From assembly GCF_014207955.1 (NCBI RefSeq), contig NZ_JACHLK010000030.1, positions 1-39,090 of the forward strand: a stretch of DNA of 39,090 nucleotides. Direction: 5' to 3'. This document shows, in pieces, positions 30,015-39,090 of this stretch. A program made the position numbers and the translations under genes. This DNA comes from Acidovorax soli (GTDB lineage: Bacteria; Pseudomonadota; Gammaproteobacteria; Burkholderiales; Burkholderiaceae_C). Each line of letters starts with the position of its first letter. Within the stretch, counting starts at the first letter, position 1. The notes below the pieces were generated by a model, which saw nothing but the letters and a program-made list of their open reading frames with translations, ran no database searches and was not told the origin of the DNA.

Positions 30015-31334
30015 TCATTGCTTCTGGAACGGGCCCCAATCGGGCTCGCGGATGTCTCCAGGCTGGCCAGCCAGGCGCGCCTTGATCTTTCCGTCCAACG
30101 TGGTGGTCATGAGCGCCTCGCGGCCCTGCTGCTGCGTGGCGTACACGATGAGGCGGCTGTTGGGTGCAAAGCTGGGGTTTTCGTCGGCCGAGGTGTCGGT
30201 GACCGCGGTGACGGTGCTCGTCGCGAGGTCCATCACATGCAGTTTGAAGGCCCCGCCCACGCGGGAAATGTAGGCCAACCACTTGCCATCGGGGCTGATG
30301 TTGGGAGAAATGTTGTAGGAGCCGGTGAAGGTCACGCGCTCGGCGTTGCCACCGCTGGCGGGCACCCGGTAGACCTGCGGGGCACCGCCCCGGTCGCTCA
30401 CGAAATAGATGCTGCGGCCATCGGCCGAGAACATGGGCTCGGTGTCGATGCCCGTGCTTTGCATCAGGCGCCGGGGTTCGCCGCCGTTGGCGTCGATCAG
30501 GTACAGCTGCGAGCCGCCGTCGCGGCTCAGCGTCACGGCCAGGTTGCGGCCATCCGGCGACCAGGCCGGCGCACTGTTGGAGCCGCGGAAATTGGCCACC
30601 AGACGGCGCCGGCCCGAAGCGACCTCGTGCACGTAGACCACGGGCTTGCGCGACTCGAACGACACGTAGGCGATCTGCCCGCCATTGGGCGACCAGGCGG
30701 GCGAAATGATGGGCTCGGGACTGGTCAGCGCCGACTGCGCATTCTCGCCATCGGCATCGGCCACCCACAGGCTGTAGCGGCCACCCGTCTTGGTGACGTA
30801 GACGATGCGGGTGGAGAAGATGCCGCGCTCGCCGGTGAGCTTTTCGTAGACGAAGTCGGCAATGCGGTGGGCCACCAGGCGCAGGTCGGCCTGTGACTGC
30901 ACGAAGCTCTGTGCGCCGATATCCTGGCCCTTGACCACGTCCCACAGGCGAAAGCGCACGTCGTAGCGGCCGTCGGGGGTGCGCGTCACGCTGCCGGTCA
31001 ACAGCGAATCGGCCGTCTTCTGGCGCCACAGTGCCAGGTCGGGGCGCGAGTTTTCGTCCAGCACCGCCCCTGCGGTATCCACCGCGCGGAACTGGCCGCT
31101 GCGCTCCAGATCGGCCTGCACGATGGCACCGATCTTCTGCGGCGCCTGCGCCTCGCCACGGAAGGGGGCAATGGCAATCGGCAACTGGGTCAGGCCCACG
31201 CCCGTGACCTCCACGCGGAACTGTGCGAGGGCGGGCAAGGAGGCGGTGGTGGCTAATGCGGCCAGGACCTGGCGGCGCATGGGATGCGGCAGGGCCGCAG
31301 GGAGGGATGTGTTGGTATTGTGATCTGTGGTCAT
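30015..31334 (-). CDS. tolB: Tol-Pal system beta-propeller protein TolB
   Basis: A periplasmic component of the Tol-Pal complex that binds Pal and helps outer-membrane constriction. At 439 residues it has the usual length. A signal sequence (about 19-37, MRRQVLAALATTASLPALA) is preceded by an 18-residue lead, so the true start may be ATG 31280. The N-terminal domain (about 40-165) is followed by a six-bladed propeller with repeated SPEPIISPAWSPNGGQIAYV, NSAPAWSPDGRNLAVTLS and NISPNISPDGKWLAYIS blades. It is the first gene of its operon here. tolQ, tolR and tolA are not upstream; the neighbour is the divergent msbA. Confidence 0.95.
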   Translation of the reverse strand: MTTDHNTNTSLPAALPHPMRRQVLAALATTASLPALAQFRVEVTGVGLTQLPIAIAPFRGEAQAPQKIGAIVQADLERSGQFRAVDTAGAVLDENSRPDLALWRQKTADSLLTGSVTRTPDGRYDVRFRLWDVVKGQDIGAQSFVQSQADLRLVAHRIADFVYEKLTGERGIFSTRIVYVTKTGGRYSLWVADADGENAQSALTSPEPIISPAWSPNGGQIAYVSFESRKPVVYVHEVASGRRRLVANFRGSNSAPAWSPDGRNLAVTLSRDGGSQLYLIDANGGEPRRLMQSTGIDTEPMFSADGRSIYFVSDRGGAPQVYRVPASGGNAERVTFTGSYNISPNISPDGKWLAYISRVGGAFKLHVMDLATSTVTAVTDTSADENPSFAPNSRLIVYATQQQGREALMTTTLDGKIKARLAGQPGDIREPDWGPFQKQ

Positions 31335-31452
31335 TAGCAGCCGCAGTAGCCGAACAAATGCCGGTTGGCAGCGCCAATGTTACACACTGGGGAAGACCCG
31401 CTGTGACAAACTGTGCAAGGGCTTGTGGTCAATGGCCGCGCCAGGTCGCTGC

Positions 31453-31483
31453 CGCAGGCCCCTTAGCGCAGGCCCCTTAGAAT
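31453..31483 (+). promoter_or_regulatory. Tandem 14-bp duplication and -10 box before msbA
   Basis: CGCAGGCCCCTTAG occurs twice head to tail (31453-31466 and 31467-31480). The second copy runs into TAGAAT (31478-31483), a good -10 box that would start transcription two or three bases before ATG 31493, giving a leaderless or nearly leaderless message. No clear -35 is visible. Confidence 0.55.
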
Positions 31484-31492
31484 CCGCTGCAC

Positions 31493-33313
<1,821 letters not shown>

Positions 33314-33317
33314 CGGC

Positions 33318-34010
33318 CTACCACTTGCCCGCGTTGGGCTGGCGGCGGCGGATGGCGGTGGCGATCTTCTCGGCCGCCTCGGTGCGGCTCACGCGCATGG
33401 CGAAGTCCACGGCGGTCAGGCCCAGCTGGTTCTTGATCGTGGGGTCTGCGCCCTCATTGAGCAGCAGTTGCACGGCATCGTTGGAGCCGTACTGCGCGGC
33501 CATCATGAGCGGCGTGGTGCCATTGGGCGAGGTCGCGTCGATGTAGGCGTGGTTCTCCAGCAGCAGGGCGATGATGCGCACATGCTCGGCCTTCACGCCC
33601 GAGGCTGCGTAGTGCAGTGGTGCCCAGCCTTCCTTGTTCACGTCGGCATCGCGGGCCATAAGCGCCTTGACCGCATCGACATTGCCCTTGAGGGCGGCCA
33701 TCATCAGCGCGCTCTCGTCATCGCGGTTGCGCAGCTCCACCTTCAGGCGCCGGTTGGCCATGAGGGCGGCAAACACCTTGAGCGATTCGGCCTGGAGGGC
33801 GATCGTCAGGGCCACCTGCCCCTTGGGGTCGCGGATGTTGGGGTCGAAGCCACGGCGCAGCAGGCCGTTGACCTCGTCGGCGTCGTCGCGTTGCACGGCC
33901 GAGAAAAAGTCCTCGTAGGACCCCGCCCATGCGCCCCCTGTGGCACCGGCCACCAGGGCCATGGCGCCCAACAGCGCCGTGCGGCGCCGCAGCGTGCTGT
34001 GCTTGCTCAT
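33318..34010 (-). CDS. Exported ankyrin-repeat protein
   Basis: A 230-residue periplasmic protein with signal peptide (ALVAGATGGAWA|GSYED) and about five ankyrin repeats from residue 34 onward. Clear repeats include WAPLHYAASGVKAEHVRIIA, GTTPLMMAAQYGSNDAVQLL and SALMMAALKGNVDAVKALMA. Ankyrin repeats bind proteins, and the partner is unknown. ATG 34010 overlaps the tatD stop by four bases (ATGA), so the two are translationally coupled, an association I do not know an explanation for. msbA ends four bases from its stop in convergent orientation. Confidence 0.88.
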   Translation of the reverse strand: MSKHSTLRRRTALLGAMALVAGATGGAWAGSYEDFFSAVQRDDADEVNGLLRRGFDPNIRDPKGQVALTIALQAESLKVFAALMANRRLKVELRNRDDESALMMAALKGNVDAVKALMARDADVNKEGWAPLHYAASGVKAEHVRIIALLLENHAYIDATSPNGTTPLMMAAQYGSNDAVQLLLNEGADPTIKNQLGLTAVDFAMRVSRTEAAEKIATAIRRRQPNAGKW

Positions 34011-34813
34011 GCGGTCACTCCCTTGAACAAGGTTTCGAAATTGCGGCTGGTGGCCTCGGCCACCTCCTGCACGGCCATGCCGCGGGTCTGCGCCACCTGC
34101 TGTGCCACATGGGGCACGTAGGCCGGGCTGTTGATCTTGCCGCGGTAGGGCACAGGCGCCAGGTACGGGCTGTCGGTCTCGATGAGCATGCGGTCCAGCG
34201 GCACAAAGGCCACCACCTCACGCAGCTCCTGCGCCGTCTTGAAGGTGATGATGCCCGAGAACGAGATGTAGTAGCCCAGGTCCAGCGCGGCGCGCGCCAC
34301 CTGCATGGATTCGGTGAAGCAGTGGAACACGCCGCCGGCCCGGTTGCCCGCACCGTCCTCGCCCTCTTCCTTGAGGATGGCCAGCGTATCTTCCGAGGCA
34401 CTGCGGGTGTGGATAACCAGCGGCTTGGCGCAGGCGCGCGCGGCCCGGATATGGGTGCGAAAGCGCTCGCGCTGCCACTCCAGGTCGGCAATGCTGCGCC
34501 CGCCCTTGCGGTCTTCCATGCCGTAGTAGTCGAGGCCCGTCTCGCCGATGGCCACCACGCGCGGCAGGGCCGCACGGTCCAGCAGGTCCTGTACCGAAGG
34601 CTCGGTCACGCCTTCGTTGTCGGGATGCACGCCCACGGTGCTCCAGAAGTTACTGTGCGCGAGTGCCAGCGCGTGCACGTCAGCGAACTCCTCCATGGTG
34701 GTGCAGATGCACAGGGCCCGGTCCACCGAGGCCTCGGCCATGGCCTGGCGCACGGCAGGCAGCTGCTCGGCCAGGCCGGGGTAGGTGAGGTGGCAATGCG
34801 AATCAACGAACAT
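34007..34813 (-). CDS. TatD-family metal-dependent hydrolase (YcfH-like)
   Basis: A 268-residue cytoplasmic TIM-barrel metallohydrolase, by family a 3'-5' DNA/RNA exonuclease or D-aminoacyl-tRNA-like hydrolase. Metal ligands are visible in order: HxH as DSHCHL at 5-8 of the N-terminus, glutamate in VAIGETGLDYY, histidine in LVIHTRS, histidine in FHCFTES and aspartate in ETDSPYLAPVP. It lies just downstream of pilZ and a terminator-like hairpin, in the position of ycfH after holB in E. coli. The ankyrin gene overlaps its end. Confidence 0.92.
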   Translation of the reverse strand: MFVDSHCHLTYPGLAEQLPAVRQAMAEASVDRALCICTTMEEFADVHALALAHSNFWSTVGVHPDNEGVTEPSVQDLLDRAALPRVVAIGETGLDYYGMEDRKGGRSIADLEWQRERFRTHIRAARACAKPLVIHTRSASEDTLAILKEEGEDGAGNRAGGVFHCFTESMQVARAALDLGYYISFSGIITFKTAQELREVVAFVPLDRMLIETDSPYLAPVPYRGKINSPAYVPHVAQQVAQTRGMAVQEVAEATSRNFETLFKGVTA

Positions 34814-34828
34814 GTGGTTTCAAAATGG

Positions 34829-34857
34829 AAAAAGCCGACCAGCCTGCGCGGGTCGGC
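34829..34857 (-). terminator. Putative intrinsic terminator after pilZ
   Basis: A 7-bp stem GCCGACC (34834-34840) with GGTCGGC (34851-34857) is followed on the minus strand by five T residues. It separates pilZ from tatD, though readthrough is possible because tatD lacks an obvious promoter. Confidence 0.7.
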
Positions 34858-34876
34858 GTTTGGCGCAAACAGGGTC

Positions 34877-35236
34877 TCAGATGGTCTGTGTCGGACGGTC
34901 CGAGCCCAGCGAAGTTCCCAGCAGTTCCTCGATCTTGAGCTTGAGCTGGCGCGATTTCTCGTCCTTGGGGAACTGGATGCCCACGCCCTGGGTGCGGTTG
35001 CCGGCGGCCCGCGCCGGGGTGACCCAGGCCACACGGCCGGCCACGGGGTAGCGCTGGGTATCGTCGGGCAGGGTCAGCAGCACATACACATCGTCGCCGA
35101 GCTTGTAGTCGCGCTGGGTGGGCACAAAAATGCCCCCTTCGACGAAAAAGGGGATATAGGCCGCATACAAGGCCGCCTTTTCCTTGATGGCCAGCTGCAT
35201 GACGCTGGGGCGGGGGGCGGTGGAGGGACTGCTCAT
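34877..35236 (-). CDS. pilZ: Type IV pilus assembly protein PilZ
   Basis: A 119-residue cytoplasmic protein needed for type IV pilus biogenesis, by family through FimX and PilB contacts. The domain opens VMQLAIKEKAALYAAYIPFF and contains GGIFVPTQRDYKLGDDVYV and VAGRVAWVTP. The RxxxR cyclic-di-GMP motif is absent, as in the founding P. aeruginosa and Xanthomonas PilZ proteins. I set the start at ATG 35236, since the longer frame runs into holB. It lies 16 bases after holB in the conserved tmk-holB-pilZ order. Confidence 0.9.
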   Translation of the reverse strand: MSSPSTAPRPSVMQLAIKEKAALYAAYIPFFVEGGIFVPTQRDYKLGDDVYVLLTLPDDTQRYPVAGRVAWVTPARAAGNRTQGVGIQFPKDEKSRQLKLKIEELLGTSLGSDRPTQTI

Positions 35237-35252
35237 GGTGGATGGGGCGGCT

Positions 35253-36257
35253 TCAGTGCCTTGAGTGTAGGGTGTTTCGCGCCTGGGCGACAAGCGCCTC
35301 CAGCATGAGGCCGGCATTGAAGGGGTGGTCGGCCGTGCGCGCCGCCTTGGACAGCGCCTTGGACCAGCGCGTGAGCGGCGCGAGCGGCGGGGGCTTGGGC
35401 AGGTCGGCCGGCGCGAAGTACCGGGGCGCCGCGCCCACGCTGGCGGCCAGCAGGTCATGGCAGAGCTTTTGCAGCGCGTCGATCACCTGCGCGGGCGACC
35501 AATCGCCCAGTGCCGTGGCGTCGCCGCGCGCCATGGCCTGGGGCAGCAGGGCCCAGGCCTGCGGGCTGCGGCCCGAGCGGGCCAGGGCCAGCGCGTCGTC
35601 AGGCCGCCCCCCCGCAGCGCGCAGAAAAGCCGGTGCCGCATCGGCGGCAATGCCCTGGCCCTTGAGCCAGGCCAGCATGTCGGCCTCGGCCGGCCAGGCC
35701 ATGGTGTGGCCCAGGCAACGGCTGCGGATGGTGGGAAGCAGCTGGTGCGCGGCCTCGCTGGCCAGCACAAAGCGCACGTCGCCCGGCGGCTCCTCCAGTG
35801 TCTTGAGCAAGGCGTTGGCGGTCACGTGGTTCATCTGCTCGGCCGGGTACACCAGCACGGCCTTGCCGCGCCCGCGTGCCGAGGTGCGCTGCGAGAACTC
35901 CACTGCGTCGCGCATGGCCTCCACGCGGATTTCCTTGCTGGCCTTGCGCTTCTTGTCGTCGATGTCGGCCTGCGCCTTCTCCGACAGCGGCCAGCCCAGT
36001 TCGATCATCTGCACCTCGGGCATCAGCACGCACAGGTCGGCGTGGGTGCGTACCTCGATGGCATGGCAGCTGCCGCACTGGCCGCAGGCGCCCTCGGCCG
36101 TGGGCCGGTCGCACAGCCAGGCACGCACCATGGCCAGGCCCAGCGCATACTGGCCCAGGCCCGAAGGGCCCTGCAGCAGCCAGGCATGGCCCCGCTGGGC
36201 CAGCAAGGTGCTGCGCTGCGCGGCGATCCAGGGCGCTGCCGTTTCCGCGCCGCTCAT
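35253..36257 (-). CDS. holB: DNA polymerase III subunit delta-prime HolB
   Basis: The clamp-loader subunit that helps open the beta clamp. A 334-residue AAA+ protein. The P-loop is degenerate (GPSGLGQY, no GKT), as expected for non-ATP-binding delta-prime. The zinc module has Cys49, Cys58, Cys61 and Cys64 (CGQCGSC). The arginine finger motif SRC is present in TIRSRCLGH, and ANALLKTLEEPP is the Walker B/sensor region. ATG 36257 overlaps the tmk stop by four bases (ATGA). Confidence 0.95.
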   Translation of the reverse strand: MSGAETAAPWIAAQRSTLLAQRGHAWLLQGPSGLGQYALGLAMVRAWLCDRPTAEGACGQCGSCHAIEVRTHADLCVLMPEVQMIELGWPLSEKAQADIDDKKRKASKEIRVEAMRDAVEFSQRTSARGRGKAVLVYPAEQMNHVTANALLKTLEEPPGDVRFVLASEAAHQLLPTIRSRCLGHTMAWPAEADMLAWLKGQGIAADAAPAFLRAAGGRPDDALALARSGRSPQAWALLPQAMARGDATALGDWSPAQVIDALQKLCHDLLAASVGAAPRYFAPADLPKPPPLAPLTRWSKALSKAARTADHPFNAGLMLEALVAQARNTLHSRH

Positions 36258-36937
36258 GCCAGGTCCTTGGGCGTGGGCACCATGATGGACAGCCAGCCCT
36301 TGCGCACGAACACACTGGTCAACTGCTGCCACACGCGGTGCCGGTCCTGCGCGGCATCGAGCCGGGCAAAGCGCGCGGGTTCCACCGCGGCGCGGTCGGC
36401 ATAGCCCTGGGCCACGCGGCGGAAGAACTCCACGGGCTGGGCCTCGAAACGGTCGGGCACGCGCGCACCGGCCAGGCGCTCGGCCGCCACCTCGGGCTCC
36501 AGGTCGAACCAGACCGTGAGGTCCGGATTGCGCAGCGTGCCGGCACCGGCGCCCGGCACCAGCCCTCCCTGGGCCATGCGCTCCAGGGTGGACAGGGTCA
36601 TGAGATCGAAGCCCCGCCCTGCCCCCTGGTAGGCAAAGGTGGCATCGGTGAAGCGGTCGCACAGCACCACGTCACCGCGGGCCAGCGCCGGCTCGATCAC
36701 GTTGCACAGGTGGTCGCGGCGGGCCGCGAAGATGAGCAGCGACTCGGTCAGCGGGTCCATGGCGTCGTTGAGCACCATCTGGCGCAGCTTCTCGGCCAGT
36801 GGCGTGCCGCCGGGCTCGCGGCTCACCGTCACCGTGCGGCCTTGCGCGCGGAAGGCCGCGGCCAGCCCCTCGATGTGCGAGGACTTGCCGGCACCGTCGA
36901 TGCCTTCAAAGGTGATGAACAGGCCGGGTCGTGACAT
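36254..36937 (-). CDS. tmk: Thymidylate kinase Tmk
   Basis: Phosphorylates dTMP to dTDP with ATP. The 227-residue protein starts MSRPGLFITFEGIDGAGKSS with P-loop GIDGAGKS (12-19). The DR motif is in LCDRFTDATFAYQGAGRG, and REPGGTPLAEKLR binds the substrate. It is slightly longer than the typical 205-215, with C-terminal extra residues. The start is ATG 36937; no clear Shine-Dalgarno site is present. It lies 58 bp after mltG, a gap with a GGCAGG hairpin (36964-36987) that might attenuate transcription, and overlaps holB. Confidence 0.95.
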   Translation of the reverse strand: MSRPGLFITFEGIDGAGKSSHIEGLAAAFRAQGRTVTVSREPGGTPLAEKLRQMVLNDAMDPLTESLLIFAARRDHLCNVIEPALARGDVVLCDRFTDATFAYQGAGRGFDLMTLSTLERMAQGGLVPGAGAGTLRNPDLTVWFDLEPEVAAERLAGARVPDRFEAQPVEFFRRVAQGYADRAAVEPARFARLDAAQDRHRVWQQLTSVFVRKGWLSIMVPTPKDLA

Positions 36938-36963
36938 GAAAACCTTGGGTTGGGAAAGATCCG

Positions 36964-36987
36964 GGCAGGCCCCGAGCGGGCCCTGCC
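36964..36987 (-). other. Hairpin between mltG and tmk
   Basis: GGCAGG-G-CCC, a GCTC loop and GGG-G-CCTGCC form a ten-pair stem (one mismatch) on the minus strand. It is followed by GGATCTTT only, so it is a weak terminator or attenuator at best, or a processing site within the operon. Confidence 0.4.
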
Positions 36988-36995
36988 AGTTCCTA

Positions 36996-37988
36996 TTATT
37001 GCTGCTGCCCGCGCTGGTAGCGGTTGACGGCGCGGTTGTGCTCATCGAGCGAGGCACTGAAGTGGCTGGTGCCATCGCCCTTGGCCACGAAATACAGGGC
37101 CTTGGTGCGCTCGGGCTGCACGGCGGCCAGCAGCGAGGCCTTGCCAGGCATGGCGATCGGCGTGGGTGGCAGGCCGGCGCGGGTGTAGGTGTTCCAGGGC
37201 GTGTCGGCCAGCAGGTCGCGCCGGCGCAGGTTGCCATCGAATTTTTCGCCCAGGCCGTAGATCACCGTGGGATCGGTCTGCAGCAGCATGCCGATGCGCA
37301 GGCGGTTCACGAACACCCCGGCGATCTGGGCCCGGTCGCTGGCGCGGCCGGTTTCCTTCTCGACGATGCTGGCCAGCACCAGCGCCTCGTCGGCCGACTT
37401 GAGCGGGGTATCGGCCGAGCGCTGGCTCCAGGCCGCTTCGAGCTTGCGGTCCATGGCATGCAAGGCGCGGCGCAGCACGGCCAGATCGCTCGAGCCCTTG
37501 GCATAGGTATAGGTATCAGGGAAGAAGCGGCCTTCGGGCGCCACGCCGGGGCGGCCGAGTTGCGCCATCAGCGCCTCGTCGGTCAGGCCCTTGGAATCGG
37601 GCTTGAGCTGGTCGTCACCGGCCAGGGCCTGGCGCACCTGGCGGAAGTTCCAGCCCTCCACCAGGGTGAGCGCGCGCAGCGCCTCCTCGCCGCGCACCAG
37701 CTTGGCCAGCAGGCCACGCGGCGTGGTGCCGGGCGGGATCTCGTAGTTGCCGGCCTTGATCAGCCGATCCTGCCCCGAGAAGCGGAACCAGGCATAGAGG
37801 AATTGCGGATCGGTGCGCACGCCGGCAGCCACCACGTCACGCGCCACGCCACGCGGTGTGGTGCCGGGCTCGATGGCCAGCTCCAGCGGTTCATTGCCCA
37901 TGGGCAGGGGCTGGTGCAGCCACCAGAAGCCGACGCCACCAGCGGCGATCAGCAGCACCAAGACAAAAACCAGTAAGCGTCGCACCAC
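36996..37988 (-). CDS. mltG: Endolytic peptidoglycan transglycosylase MltG
   Basis: Cleaves nascent glycan strands in the periplasm and thereby sets their length. A 330-residue YceG-like protein. A single N-terminal membrane helix (5-24) is followed by a LysM-like region (about 35-100) and the YceG domain with EGRFFPDTY (152-160) and catalytic Glu210 in LASIVEKETG. DPTVIYGLG and the final FVAKGDGTSHFSASLDEHN are diagnostic. The start is GTG 37988, or the next GTG. It leads the mltG-tmk-holB-pilZ set and is divergent from ygfZ. Confidence 0.94.
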   Translation of the reverse strand: MVRRLLVFVLVLLIAAGGVGFWWLHQPLPMGNEPLELAIEPGTTPRGVARDVVAAGVRTDPQFLYAWFRFSGQDRLIKAGNYEIPPGTTPRGLLAKLVRGEEALRALTLVEGWNFRQVRQALAGDDQLKPDSKGLTDEALMAQLGRPGVAPEGRFFPDTYTYAKGSSDLAVLRRALHAMDRKLEAAWSQRSADTPLKSADEALVLASIVEKETGRASDRAQIAGVFVNRLRIGMLLQTDPTVIYGLGEKFDGNLRRRDLLADTPWNTYTRAGLPPTPIAMPGKASLLAAVQPERTKALYFVAKGDGTSHFSASLDEHNRAVNRYQRGQQQ

Positions 37989-38034
37989 AACCCTGCTGCC
38001 TGTAGATAAAGGGAGCGGGGATCATAATTCAGCC

Positions 38035-38952
38035 ATGACCCAGCTTCTCCTGAATGGCATTGCCCCCCTCTCCCACCTTGGCGTGATCCGTGTGGAAGGC
38101 GAAGACGCCGCCAAATTCCTCCATGGCCAGCTCACGCAGGACTATGCCCTGCTGGGCCTGGGCGAGGCGCGGCTGTCGGCCTTCCTCTCGGCCAAGGGCC
38201 GCATGCAGGCCAGCATGGTGGGCTTCAAGCGCAGTGCTACCGAGGTGCTGCTGGTGATCAGCCAGGACCTGCTGGCCACCACGCTCAAGCGCCTGTCGAT
38301 GTTCGTGCTGCGCGCCAAGGCCAAGTTGACCGATGCATCCGCCGACTTTGCCCTGTACGGCCTGGCGGGCGACAGCGTTGCCGCCGTGGCAGGAAGCACA
38401 GCCCCGGCCTGGACGCGGGCCGAGGTCGGCAGCGCCAGCGTGGTCCACCTCTACCCGGCGGCAGGCCAGCCACGCGCCCTGTGGGTGGCGCCCGCTACAG
38501 AACCGGCCCCCGCAGGCCCTGCGCTCGACCCCGCCCTGTGGCTGTGGAGCGAGGTGCAGAGCGGTGTGCCCACGCTGACCCAGCCCCTGTTCGAAGAATT
38601 CGTGCCGCAGATGCTCAATTACGAGTCCATCGGCGGTGTGAACTTCAAGAAGGGTTGCTACCCGGGCCAGGAGGTCGTGGCGCGCAGCCAGTTCCGCGGC
38701 ACGCTCAAGCGGCGGGCTTACATCGCGCATGCCGACAGTGCTGTGGCTGTGGGGGCGGAGGTGTTTGCCGCCAGCGATCTGGAGCAGCCTTGCGGGATGG
38801 TGGTGCAGGTGGCTGCGGCGCCTAGTGGGGGTTGTGACCTGATTCTTTCGATGCAGATTTCGGCGGCTGAAGAGTCTCTTCAGGTGGGGGCCGCTGATGG
38901 CGTACCGCTCACCCTGCAGTCACTGCCATACGCCTTGCTGGACGACATCTGA
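38035..38952 (+). CDS. ygfZ: Folate-binding Fe-S cluster repair protein YgfZ
   Basis: A folate-dependent protein of the GcvT-like fold that helps build or repair iron-sulphur enzymes. The 305-residue protein has the defining K-G-C-Y-x-G-Q-E motif as KKGCYPGQEVVAR, with the redox-relevant Cys208. The N-terminal LGVIRVEGEDAAKFLHGQLT and the following ALLGLGEARLSAFLSAKGRM fit the family. A CATAAT -10-like box (38023-38028) lies only six bases before ATG 38035, so the message may be leaderless. The frame running back to 37813 overlaps mltG and is not used. It is divergent from mltG, as in several Burkholderiales. Confidence 0.92.
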   Translation: MTQLLLNGIAPLSHLGVIRVEGEDAAKFLHGQLTQDYALLGLGEARLSAFLSAKGRMQASMVGFKRSATEVLLVISQDLLATTLKRLSMFVLRAKAKLTDASADFALYGLAGDSVAAVAGSTAPAWTRAEVGSASVVHLYPAAGQPRALWVAPATEPAPAGPALDPALWLWSEVQSGVPTLTQPLFEEFVPQMLNYESIGGVNFKKGCYPGQEVVARSQFRGTLKRRAYIAHADSAVAVGAEVFAASDLEQPCGMVVQVAAAPSGGCDLILSMQISAAEESLQVGAADGVPLTLQSLPYALLDDI

Positions 38953-38992
38953 TCTGTTTCCAGGGAAGCAATGTCGCATGCTTCTGCCAAGG

Positions 38993-39078
38993 GCAGGAGC
39001 CGGGATGTGCGCCCGGCGGCGCACCTACCTTCTTTTGCTTCGTCAAAAGAAGGTAGGCCAAGAAAAGACGACCCCGCT
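38993..39078 (-). repeat. Comamonadaceae-type intergenic double-hairpin repeat, right copy
   Basis: This is the inverted counterpart of 135-220. Hairpin TGCGCC-CGGC-GGCGCA (39008-39023) is followed by a 14-bp stem (39024-39037 with 39044-39057) around CTTCGT. The outer CCTACC/GGTAGG replaces CCCACC/GGTGGG of the other copy, so base pairing is kept. It follows ygfZ after about 40 bases and may end its transcript. Confidence 0.8.
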
Positions 39079-39090
39079 GCCCGTGTCCCC

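Overview
The window looks like chromosomal DNA of a high-GC betaproteobacterium of the Comamonadaceae, probably Acidovorax or a close relative. The reasons are: strong GC bias at third codon positions; a BktB-type thiolase that closely follows my memory of the Cupriavidus protein; a stand-alone Bug/TctC solute receptor; the tolB-pal-cpoB and mltG-tmk-holB-pilZ-tatD gene orders; and short GC-rich intergenic repeats of a kind I associate with this family. Gene density is high, and I see no phage, CRISPR array, rRNA operon or intact insertion sequence. There is one tRNA gene.

Region 1 (1-4.6 kb): a periplasmic FKBP isomerase, then a MerR-TipAS regulator. Its predicted operator, a perfect dyad inside a 19-bp-spaced promoter, lies directly before a membrane acyltransferase and an MFS exporter. 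Region 2 (4.6-10.7 kb): a possible IS5-type MITE palindrome, an NfsB-like nitroreductase, a soluble hybrid histidine kinase overlapping rluA, an EamA exporter divergent from a MarR regulator with two palindromic operators between them, and an SDR. Region 3 (10.8-14.8 kb): bktB, a Bug receptor, a universal stress protein behind a perfect FNR/Anr box, and a 2OG-Fe(II) dioxygenase. Region 4 (14.8-20.3 kb): a large membrane-bound sensor with GGDEF and EAL domains, divergent from a PilZ-domain protein, then an acyl-CoA ligase.

Region 5 (20.3-27.6 kb) is the accessory part. It holds a secreted serralysin-like metalloprotease, a decayed reading frame, and two paralogous LuxR-type regulators with matching promoter modules. 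These regulators bracket a secreted GH18 enzyme whose catalytic domain appears to be inserted inside a fibronectin type III domain.

Region 6 (27.6-39 kb) is mostly housekeeping. A minus-strand unit runs tolB, pal, cpoB, tcdA, tRNA-Lys. msbA is divergent from it. A second minus-strand set runs mltG, tmk, holB, pilZ, then tatD and an ankyrin gene. ygfZ is divergent from mltG. A hairpin repeat at the far right matches, in inverted orientation, one at the far left, and carries a compensatory stem change.

The observations I rate highest are the split FN3/GH18 architecture, the twin LuxR regulators with duplicated promoters, the MITE-like palindrome with TAA flanks, and the MerR-TipAS operator.
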